Source: Candidatus Cloacimonadota bacterium
GTDB taxonomy: Bacteria; Cloacimonadota; Cloacimonadia; Cloacimonadales; TCS61
Length of the DNA stretch: 5,031 nucleotides
Assembly: GCA_030667725.1 (NCBI GenBank)
Contig: DAOUVH010000117.1
Location: 1 to 5,031, forward strand
Direction of reading: 5' to 3'
Within the stretch, counting starts at the first letter, position 1; each line of letters starts with the position of its first letter. The notes beneath the pieces are model-generated. The model was not told the DNA's origin and made no database searches. It saw only the letters and a program-made list of their open reading frames with translations. The position numbers were made by a program, and so were the translations under genes. Positions 1 through 5,031 of the stretch are shown here, piece after piece.

Positions 1-147
1 AACTGAAGATGTATCCGTTATCAGAACATCAGCAAGATGCAAATATGGTGTAATGTCGTAATCGGTTATTATTCTAATTTGATTGGAATTCTTTATTCCA
101 TCGATAATATTTCGATTCATCAACTCATTAAATTTTAATAAACAGAA
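1..147 (-). pseudogene. Continuation of the same transferase gene after the in-frame stop (partial, runs off left edge)
   Basis: Reading on in the same frame past the TAG gives 49 stop-free codons to the window edge. They translate as FCLLKFNELMNRNIIDG..., then ...DITPYLHLADVLITDTSSV. The last part is the hallmark C-terminal motif of CDP-glycerol glycerophosphotransferases (aDvlItDySSv), which lies in the CDP-binding domain. FCLLKFNELM sits where the family normally has a Lys-x-His segment. One gene has therefore been split by a single nonsense codon, with no frameshift. It could be a pseudogene, a sequencing or assembly error, a strain-level mutation, or a TAG that is read through. No start codon with a Shine-Dalgarno sequence precedes this part, so independent translation is unlikely; the ATG at 118-120 has none. 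The rest of the gene lies outside the window. Confidence 0.75.
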
Positions 148-711
148 CTAATCTTCCTTAATTATATTTGGAATTATCGGAAGCAAGCGTTCCGCAGATT
201 GCATTTTTCTGCTGTGAGTGGGAGCAAAAAGAATTACTTTCTTGTTTTTGGGAATTTTGAATTTTCCTCTCAGATCAATCGCAGGATAATGGAGTATATG
301 ATCTACTTTTGACCAGCCGGTTTCTTTTACTAATAAGTATTTATATTTTTCCTGCAGTTTCAGGAATTGTTTTGTTACATGCGGACCGGAAGTGCAGTAA
401 ACATCAAAGAAATGGCGGATTTTATAATGAGAAGGTTTTTCTACTCCCAAGCCGTGAAATATCTGAACTTTTATTCCTGGAATTCTAAAATCAACAAAAT
501 TTCCCGGTACGATCACAAGATCAGGAGCGAATAGAATCGTCTCTTTGATGTTTTGCAGAAATTCATATCTATTAAGATCGGCTGGAATTTGTTTCTTAAC
601 TTTCTGTGAAGTAAAGAAAGCAAATAAATGGTTTGTTTCTTCCAAATATTTTACGATCGGTTCTATGATAGGTAGAGAATATTTTTTGGAAATATAGAAC
701 AATATCTTCAT
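148..711 (-). CDS. CDP-glycerol glycerophosphotransferase-like protein, N-terminal part (stops at in-frame TAG)
   Basis: This 187-residue reading frame resembles the N-terminal half of the CDP-glycerol glycerophosphotransferase (TagF/TagB-like, GT-B fold) family. That family transfers glycerol-phosphate or related groups onto envelope glycans at the inner face of the membrane. Visible family marks are the start MKILFYISKKYSLPI, the HG pair in VQIFHGLGVEK (H86, matching the family's HGxxxK catalytic region), the GWSKVD segment (about 132-137), and VILFAPTHS (about 159-167), which opens the second Rossmann domain. Family members are usually about twice this length or more, so this is not a complete enzyme. 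It ends at TAG (148-150), and the frame continues with family sequence beyond it. The ATG lies 3 bases after the upstream ABC gene's TAA. There is no clear Shine-Dalgarno sequence, so translation is probably coupled. The true substrate cannot be told from sequence. The family assignment is fairly sure; activity of the truncated product is doubtful. Confidence 0.75.
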   Translation of the reverse strand: MKILFYISKKYSLPIIEPIVKYLEETNHLFAFFTSQKVKKQIPADLNRYEFLQNIKETILFAPDLVIVPGNFVDFRIPGIKVQIFHGLGVEKPSHYKIRHFFDVYCTSGPHVTKQFLKLQEKYKYLLVKETGWSKVDHILHYPAIDLRGKFKIPKNKKVILFAPTHSRKMQSAERLLPIIPNIIKED

Positions 712-714
712 TAT

Positions 715-2616
715 TTATTGAGAATCATCGAATTGAAGTTTATAGAGTATTTTATATCTTTCACAAGTATCTAATAATTCGTCATGTTTACCTAAACCAA
801 CAATCTTCCCATCATCCAGAACTACAATTTTATCTGATGATAGAATGGTTGATAATCTATGTGCTATCACAATTACTGTTCTGTTCTTTGTCGCTTGTTC
901 AATTGCTTTTTGCACTTTCATTTCAGCTTCGGTATCAAGTGCGCTGGTAGCTTCATCAAAGATCAATATTGGTGGATCGGCTACTATAGCTCTGGCTATG
1001 CAAAGACGCTGCTTCTGTCCACCGGAAAGATTTGAAGCTCGTGTGTGCAGAAGTGTTTCGTATTGGTCGGGAAGTGAATCAATAAATTCATCTGCATAAG
1101 CTGTTTTTGCAGCTTTAATAATTTCTTCTTGAGTGAGTTCCTGAAGTGCTCCATAGCCAATATTATTAGATATTGTGTCACTAAACAATATTGATTCTTG
1201 AGTTACGGTTCCCATCAGAGTCCGCAGGTTTTGCAATTTAATATTCTTGATATTTCTATTATCAATTAAAATTTCACCGGAAGTTGTGTCGTACATTCGT
1301 TCCAGAAGATTTACCATTGTTGTTTTACCGGAACCACTACTTCCAACTAAAGCAATTTTCTCACCTTTTTTGATAGTAAGGTTTATGTCTTTAAGCACTT
1401 TTTCCGATCCATTATAAGAAAAGGAAACATTCTTATATTCTATTGATTTTTCAAAAGTTTTCATTTCTATCTGCGAACTGCTTTCGGTTATTTCAGACTT
1501 TCTATTCAATATTTCGGAAATTCTTTCTACAGATACCAAAGCTTTTCTGATATTTGCATAAGCTTTAGTGATAGCTTTCATAGGATGCAGCATTGAAAAG
1601 ATCGCCAGCATAAAAGCGAAAAAACTTCCAATAGAAAAATTCACATTAGGATCAAGAACTTGATATCCACCGATCATAAGTACAATTACACCCGTAATAA
1701 CACTATTTAATTCTGATAAAGGGACATTAAAAGCATGATATATCCTCGATTTTCTCCAGAATTTGAAGTGCTTATTGTTGATCTCTTCAAATTTTTCCAT
1801 CTCGTATTGTTCGCGGGAAAACGCTTTAACAATGCGCATACTGTTAAGTTTTTCTTCCACCGTGGAAAACATATTGGACGATTGTTGTTGGATGCGTTTG
1901 GAGTATTTCTTTATTTTATTTCCAAGAAGGTGAACAACAAAGCTGAATATTGGAAGTAGAACCAAACTTATGAGGAATAATCTCGGATTCAAGAATAAAG
2001 CGATCCATGCAAAAATTATTATGAGTAGAAATTCTCTTAATGAATTAAAAAGAGAATTTACAAAAAAGTTTCCGATTATCTGAACATCAGAGACCATACG
2101 TACTAGTGAGTCTCCAACTTTATTTTCATTGAAAAATGCTAAAGATTGGTAAAGATATTTTTTATAGATCAAATCTCTGATATCTTTTATTGTACGTCCC
2201 CGCAAGTTAGCAAAAAGCACTCGTTGACCATAGAAAAAGATATTTTTCAAGATTATTATCAGAATCATTAATCCACTTATAATCCATAATAGCAGGTGTT
2301 GATCTGTATGTATCATAACTGTATTCAGGTTATCCAGAAGAGGTTCAAGAGCTTCTTTGCTTGTTATCTGGAACAAACTACCATGAGTAGAAATATATTG
2401 CATAATTGCATTTTGTATTGCTAAAAAGAAAGATGTGGCATTTTTATATAGTATTATATCTGAGGATGATTTAAAGACATTGTCCATTAATGGAATTGCC
2501 AGAGTTACACTTGTACCGCTGAATAAAGCAAATCCAAACATGAAAATCAGCCCGGAGACAAGATATCCCCAATGACTTAGCATTATTTTTAAAATTCGTA
2601 TTATATTTTTTCTCAT
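715..2616 (-). CDS. MsbA-type ABC exporter, fused permease and ATPase (lipid/polysaccharide export)
   Basis: This 633-residue half-transporter would work as a homodimer in the inner membrane and use ATP to flip or export a hydrophobic substrate, for instance a lipid or lipid-linked glycan. The membrane domain spans about 15-350, with hydrophobic helices near 17-42, 107-129, 195-230 and 303-345. The coupling-helix region reads FFNENKVGDSLVRMVSDV (about 161-178). The nucleotide-binding domain (about 390-625) is complete: A-loop Tyr401, Walker A GSSGSGKT (425-432), Q-loop Gln473, signature LSGGQ (530-534), Walker B LIFDE with catalytic Glu555, D-loop SALD (558-561) and H-loop His586. Two oddities are a loop of about 65 residues between the first two helices and an altered X-loop before the signature. 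The start is supported by AGGA 5 bases upstream. Length is slightly above the usual 580-600. It is the first gene of an operon with the transferase 3 bases downstream. Family is certain; substrate and an msbA name are not. Confidence 0.93.
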   Translation of the reverse strand: MRKNIIRILKIMLSHWGYLVSGLIFMFGFALFSGTSVTLAIPLMDNVFKSSSDIILYKNATSFFLAIQNAIMQYISTHGSLFQITSKEALEPLLDNLNTVMIHTDQHLLLWIISGLMILIIILKNIFFYGQRVLFANLRGRTIKDIRDLIYKKYLYQSLAFFNENKVGDSLVRMVSDVQIIGNFFVNSLFNSLREFLLIIIFAWIALFLNPRLFLISLVLLPIFSFVVHLLGNKIKKYSKRIQQQSSNMFSTVEEKLNSMRIVKAFSREQYEMEKFEEINNKHFKFWRKSRIYHAFNVPLSELNSVITGVIVLMIGGYQVLDPNVNFSIGSFFAFMLAIFSMLHPMKAITKAYANIRKALVSVERISEILNRKSEITESSSQIEMKTFEKSIEYKNVSFSYNGSEKVLKDINLTIKKGEKIALVGSSGSGKTTMVNLLERMYDTTSGEILIDNRNIKNIKLQNLRTLMGTVTQESILFSDTISNNIGYGALQELTQEEIIKAAKTAYADEFIDSLPDQYETLLHTRASNLSGGQKQRLCIARAIVADPPILIFDEATSALDTEAEMKVQKAIEQATKNRTVIVIAHRLSTILSSDKIVVLDDGKIVGLGKHDELLDTCERYKILYKLQFDDSQ

Positions 2617-2621
2617 AATTA

Positions 2622-2625
2622 TCCT
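2622..2625 (-). promoter_or_regulatory. Shine-Dalgarno of the ABC exporter gene
   Basis: On the minus strand AGGA lies 5 bases before the ATG at 2614-2616. It is short but well spaced. It supports this ATG over the in-frame internal Met12. Confidence 0.55.
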
Positions 2626-2644
2626 ATATAATAATAATTGCTTT

Positions 2645-2674
2645 TTAAAATTCTTTAGAGTAGGATTGTGTCAA
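2645..2674 (-). promoter_or_regulatory. Candidate sigma-70 promoter for the exporter-transferase operon
   Basis: On the minus strand an exact TTGACA (-35, 2669-2674) is followed after 18 bases by TTTTAA (2645-2650), a poor -10 box. Shifting by one base gives TTTAAA with a 19-base spacer. Transcription would start near 2637 and leave a leader of about 20 bases. The -35 is perfect but the -10 is weak, and the region is so A+T rich that chance matches are likely. Confidence 0.4.
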
Positions 2675-2837
2675 TATATTATTAGTTAATGTTAATCATA
2701 TGAATTTAAACTAAATTTCATAATTGAAAATGAAATAATAATTAGTGAGAAATATATATATATATGTACTTTAAGAAAATACTTTACAAAGAAACCTTCG
2801 ATTTTTCTGTTGTTTCTGCTTATAAAAAGCAAAAAAA

Positions 2838-2846
2838 GAAGGAGGT
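2838..2846 (+). promoter_or_regulatory. Strong Shine-Dalgarno of rpsO
   Basis: GAAGGAGGT is a near-perfect match to the anti-Shine-Dalgarno sequence and lies 5 bases before the rpsO ATG. It fixes the start and fits a highly translated ribosomal protein gene. Confidence 0.9.
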
Positions 2847-2851
2847 ATTAA

Positions 2852-3121
2852 ATGGCATTAAATACCGAAGCCAAAATGGCTATCATGGCAGAGTTTAAAC
2901 TCCATGATTCAGATACTGGATCACCTGAGGTTCAGGTCGCTTTATTAACTACTCGCATTAAAGAGATAACGGAACATTTGAAAATCCATACAAAGGATTA
3001 TCACACACGCCGTGGTCTACTTAAATTAATTGGTCAAAGACGTAGATTGCTTGACTATCTTATGAAAAAAGATATCAAACGTTATCGCAAAGTTATTAAG
3101 ACACTTGGACTCAGGAAATAA
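2852..3121 (+). CDS. rpsO: 30S ribosomal protein S15
   Basis: S15 is a primary 16S rRNA-binding protein. It binds the central-domain three-way junction (helices 20-22) and nucleates assembly of the 30S platform. The product is 89 residues, the canonical length. Conserved family segments are all present: [16 protein letters not shown] (about 18-33), the [17 protein letters not shown] stretch (41-57) with the rRNA-contacting His/Asp and Arg residues, the basic QRRRLLDYL (62-70), and the C-terminal [13 protein letters not shown]. The start is set by a strong Shine-Dalgarno sequence, and the stop TAA is followed at once by an intrinsic terminator. pnp lies downstream on the same strand, the arrangement found in many bacteria. 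S15 often represses its own mRNA through a leader structure, but no known leader class can be recognised with confidence here. Nothing in the protein is unusual. Confidence 0.98.
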   Translation: MALNTEAKMAIMAEFKLHDSDTGSPEVQVALLTTRIKEITEHLKIHTKDYHTRRGLLKLIGQRRRLLDYLMKKDIKRYRKVIKTLGLRK

Positions 3122-3132
3122 TATATTTTGGA

Positions 3133-3172
3133 GTTAACAGAAAGGGGATAAAACCCCTTTCTTAACTTTTTT
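3133..3172 (+). terminator. Intrinsic terminator after rpsO
   Basis: GTTAA (3133-3137) plus GAAAGGGG (3140-3147) pairs with CCCCTTTC (3154-3161) plus TTAAC (3162-3166). This gives a 13-bp stem with a two-base CA bulge and the six-base loop ATAAAA, followed by six T (3167-3172). It begins 11 bases after the rpsO stop. It should end most rpsO transcripts; any read-through would continue into pnp. Confidence 0.93.
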
Positions 3173-3210
3173 AGAAGAAATACCTTAACAAAAAAAGTGA
3201 TGTAAATATT

Positions 3211-3240
3211 TATACAACAAGTTAATTAATAAATTATAAA
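3211..3240 (+). promoter_or_regulatory. Candidate sigma-70 promoter for pnp
   Basis: TATACA (3211-3216, 4 of 6 to the -35 consensus) and TATAAA (3235-3240, 5 of 6 to the -10 consensus) are separated by 18 bases. Transcription would start near 3247, just before the long leader stem-loop, and give a 5' leader of about 118 bases. It lies after the rpsO terminator, so pnp could be transcribed on its own. The region is A+T rich, so the match is moderate. Confidence 0.4.
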
Positions 3241-3257
3241 TGAGAAAATGAAAAATC

Positions 3258-3322
3258 GCGGAGGAATGGAGCAATAAGCTAAGTTCAGTATTCTGACTTT
3301 AGTCTATTGCTTTAATCTCTGC
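3258..3322 (+). promoter_or_regulatory. Long imperfect stem-loop in the pnp leader
   Basis: A 65-base imperfect hairpin folds around the loop TATT (3289-3292). From the tip down, TCAG/CTGA (3285-3288 with 3293-3296), CTAA/TTAG (3279-3282 with 3299-3302) and GCAATA/TATTGC (3271-3276 with 3305-3310) are joined through single mismatches and G-U pairs. Below an irregular section with further G-U pairs, GCGGAG pairs with CTCTGC (3258-3263 with 3317-3322). There is no T-run behind it, so it is not a terminator. In E. coli the pnp leader carries a long stem cut by RNase III, which lets PNPase degrade its own mRNA. This element sits in the equivalent place and may do the same; that role is inferred. 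Confidence 0.6.
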
Positions 3323-3329
3323 AGAAAAG

Positions 3330-3349
3330 TTCGGTTTTGAAAAACCGAA
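3330..3349 (+). promoter_or_regulatory. Short perfect hairpin just before the pnp Shine-Dalgarno
   Basis: TTCGGTTT (3330-3337) pairs perfectly with AAACCGAA (3342-3349) over a four-base TGAA loop. It ends 4 bases before the pnp ribosome site and leaves that site single-stranded. No T-run follows, so it is not a terminator. It may shape the leader for translation or nuclease control; the function is unknown. Confidence 0.5.
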
Positions 3350-3353
3350 ACAA

Positions 3354-3360
3354 AAGGAGA
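3354..3360 (+). promoter_or_regulatory. Shine-Dalgarno of pnp
   Basis: AAGGAGA contains GGAG 5 bases before the ATG at 3365. It is strong and fixes the start codon. Confidence 0.88.
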
Positions 3361-3364
3361 AAAA

Positions 3365-5031
3365 ATGCACAATTTTAACATCACAAAGAAGTCAATTGAA
3401 ATCGCCGGAAAAACTCTGACAATGGAAACCGGCAGAATGGCTAAACAAGCCAATGGTGCTGTATTCATCACTTATGGTGAAACCAGCGTATTAGTAACAG
3501 CAACTGTATCAAAAAATGTGAGGGAAGGAACAGATTTCTTTCCATTAACAGTAGATTATATCGAAAAAATGTATGCTTCGGGTAAAATCCCCGGTGGCTT
3601 TTTTAAACGTGAGGCCAGACCTACTACTCAAGCTACTTTGAATGCTCGTCTTATCGACAGACCAATCCGACCACTCTTTCCAAAAGGTTTTAGAAATGCA
3701 GTTCACGTTGTAATAACGGTTCTTTCCTACGATGGAGAAAATGATCCAGGTATGTTGGGAATCTTAGGTGCATCTGCTGCCCTTTCAATTTCCGATATCC
3801 CATTTCACGGACCTTGCGCCAGTGTGAAAGTAGGTGTAGTGAATGAAGATATCATCATCAATCCCACCGTTGAACAATTTAAAGAATCAATTCTTGATCT
3901 TGATGTTGCCGGCACTAAATCTGCAGTGGTTATGATCGAAGCCGGAGCTGAAGAAGTTTCGGAAGAAATGATAATGAATTCTATTTACACCGGTCATGAA
4001 GTGATCAAAGAATTGGTTGCTTTCCAAGAATTATTCGTAAAAGAAGCTGGTAAAGAAAAGATAGAAATCGAATTAAAAGTAACGCCGGAAGAAATAGTTC
4101 AAAACGTTGAAAAGAATTTTGGTAAAGCAATCGATAAAGCTGCTCATCTTCACGGAAAATTGGAACGTTATGAAGCAATTGATGCCATCAAAAAAGAAGT
4201 GATGGAAAAATATGAAGCAGAACTTGGTGAAGAATTCTCAGAACAAGAAAAACATTATAAAAATGCTTTTGATGAAGTTTTCACAAACTCCGTTCGAAAC
4301 GCAATATTACATGACAATCACAGAGCAGACGGTAGAGGAATGGATGACATCCGACCAATTACCTGCGAAATAGATGTTCTTCCCCGCGTTCATGGTTCAG
4401 CACTTTTTACCCGTGGTGAAACACAATCATTGGGAACAGTAACTTTAGGAAACAGCCGTGACGAACAGATCATTGACGGTCTGGCAGAGGAATATAAAAA
4501 ACCATATTATCTGCATTACAATTTTCCACCATTCAGTGTAGGTGAAGCTGGATTTATGAGAGGTCCCGGACGTAGAGAATATGGTCATGGAGCTTTGGCA
4601 GAACGTGCTTTACTTCCAATGATCCCATCTAAAGATGATTTTCCTTATACACTGCGTATCGTTTCAGAAATATTGGAATCAAATGGTTCATCCTCCATGG
4701 CAACAGTTTGTAGTGGAACTTTGGCTCTAATGGCTGCAGGTGTACCACTAAAAAAGCCGGTTGCAGGAATTGCAAACGGACTTATCATGGAAGGTGAAGA
4801 CTTTGTTGTTCTTACTGATATTCAAGGTTTAGAAGATCACCTCGGTGACATGGATTTCAAAGTAACCGGTACAAAAGATGGAATCACAGCTATGCAAATG
4901 GATATCAAAATTGAAGGTATAACAAAAGAGATAATGGGCATTGCATTAGAAAAAGCTCAAACTGCCCGTTTCTATATTCTAGATAAAATTATTGAAACAA
5001 TTCCTGAGCCACGTGCTGAATTAGCTGAAAC
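3365..5031 (+). CDS. pnp: Polynucleotide phosphorylase (PNPase), C-terminus beyond window
   Basis: PNPase is a trimeric 3'-to-5' exoribonuclease that uses phosphate to release nucleoside diphosphates from RNA. It acts in mRNA decay and sRNA turnover. My translation gives 555 stop-free codons to the right edge; about 150 more residues with the KH and S1 RNA-binding domains are expected outside. The first RNase PH-like core (about 10-145) carries the RNA-loop motif GGFFKREARPT (77-87) and RLIDRPIRPLFP (95-106). The helical linker spans about 240-318. The second, catalytic RNase PH core starts at RADGR (320-324) and holds GSALFTRGETQ (344-354), phosphate-binding RR (403-404), SNGSSSMATVCS (439-450), and DHLGDMDFKV with the metal and catalytic residues D491, D497 and K499 (E. 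coli D486, D492, K494). All key residues are intact. One small difference from E. coli is LALMAAGV in place of LALMDAGV near 453-460. It follows rpsO on the same strand, with its own promoter candidate and structured leader, so autoregulation is plausible. Confidence 0.97.
   Translation, partial: MHNFNITKKSIEIAGKTLTMETGRMAKQANGAVFITYGETSVLVTATVSKNVREGTDFFPLTVDYIEKMYASGKIPGGFFKREARPTTQATLNARLIDRPIRPLFPKGFRNAVHVVITVLSYDGENDPGMLGILGASAALSISDIPFHGPCASVKVGVVNEDIIINPTVEQFKESILDLDVAGTKSAVVMIEAGAEEVSEEMIMNSIYTGHEVIKELVAFQELFVKEAGKEKIEIELKVTPEEIVQNVEKNFGKAIDKAAHLHGKLERYEAIDAIKKEVMEKYEAELGEEFSEQEKHYKNAFDEVFTNSVRNAILHDNHRADGRGMDDIRPITCEIDVLPRVHGSALFTRGETQSLGTVTLGNSRDEQIIDGLAEEYKKPYYLHYNFPPFSVGEAGFMRGPGRREYGHGALAERALLPMIPSKDDFPYTLRIVSEILESNGSSSMATVCSGTLALMAAGVPLKKPVAGIANGLIMEGEDFVVLTDIQGLEDHLGDMDFKVTGTKDGITAMQMDIKIEGITKEIMGIALEKAQTARFYILDKIIETIPEPRAELAE

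Larger units (their letters stand above)
2617..2851. other. Divergent A+T-rich spacer between exporter operon and rpsO
   Basis: This spacer has no gene on either strand. It contains the minus-strand promoter candidate (2645-2674), a tandem GTTAAT hexamer pair (2685-2696), a loose inverted repeat TTAGTT (2682-2687) / AACTAA (2709-2714) around CATATG, and an alternating AT run at about 2752-2764. The best plus-strand -10 candidate for rpsO is TATAAA at 2821-2826, but I find no good -35 at the right distance. The rpsO promoter must lie here, yet it cannot be placed with confidence. Confidence 0.6.

Noticed and set aside
845..1099. Plus-strand 84-codon open frame
   Set aside because: It lies wholly inside the ATPase domain of the exporter on the opposite strand, has no ribosome site, and resembles no family.
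996..1181. Minus-strand 61-codon open frame
   Set aside because: It is an out-of-frame shadow inside the exporter ATPase domain, which is fully conserved in the other frame.
1735..1959. Plus-strand 74-codon open frame
   Set aside because: It is antisense to the exporter membrane domain, with no ribosome site and no recognisable protein features.
2752..2764. Alternating AT run as a possible simple-sequence contingency locus
   Set aside because: It is too short, and it lies in A+T-rich spacer away from any placed promoter element or coding start.
2783..2826. TTTACA (2783-2788) with TATAAA (2821-2826) as an rpsO promoter
   Set aside because: The 32-base spacing is far from the 16-19 bases needed. 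No other good -35 fits the TATAAA.
3248..3277. Nine-residue frame (MKNRGGMEQ) that could be a pnp leader peptide
   Set aside because: No Shine-Dalgarno precedes the ATG, its codons run into the long leader stem, and it carries no regulatory codon run.
1..5031. Search for a novel defence, mobile or CRISPR-like system
   Set aside because: No repeat arrays, transposase, integrase, toxin-antitoxin pair or attachment site is visible. The content is ribosomal protein, RNA decay and envelope export.

Overview
The window comes from an A+T-rich bacterium. It holds two divergent gene blocks separated by a 235-base spacer. The Gram-negative envelope-type ABC exporter, the divergences in its X-loop and the low GC suggest a bacterium of the FCB/Cloacimonadota kind. 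That placement is an inference from protein style and is not proven here.

Left block, minus strand (1-2616). A full-length MsbA-type ABC exporter (715-2616) is followed after only 3 bases by a CDP-glycerol glycerophosphotransferase-like gene (711 down to the left edge). The second gene is interrupted by an in-frame TAG at 148-150. The same frame then stays open for 49 codons to the window edge and still encodes the family's recognisable C-terminal motif (ADVLITDTSSV). The 187-residue ORF is therefore a truncated N-terminal half and not a complete small protein. The pair looks like an envelope glycan or lipid export and modification unit.

Spacer 2617-2851. It is very A+T rich. It carries an exact TTGACA -35 candidate for the minus-strand block, and no convincing promoter for the plus-strand block.

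Right block, plus strand (2852-5031). rpsO (ribosomal protein S15, 89 aa) is followed by a strong intrinsic terminator. A 192-base leader region comes next, with its own promoter candidate and a long imperfect stem-loop, then pnp (polynucleotide phosphorylase), which runs off the right edge at codon 555. This is the classical rpsO-pnp arrangement. The long leader hairpin recalls the RNase III/PNPase autoregulatory leader of enterobacterial pnp.

Most of the window is conserved housekeeping sequence. The two points worth a second look are the amber-interrupted transferase and the structured pnp leader. I see no mobile element, CRISPR array, tRNA or rRNA, and no sign of a novel defence or other new system.
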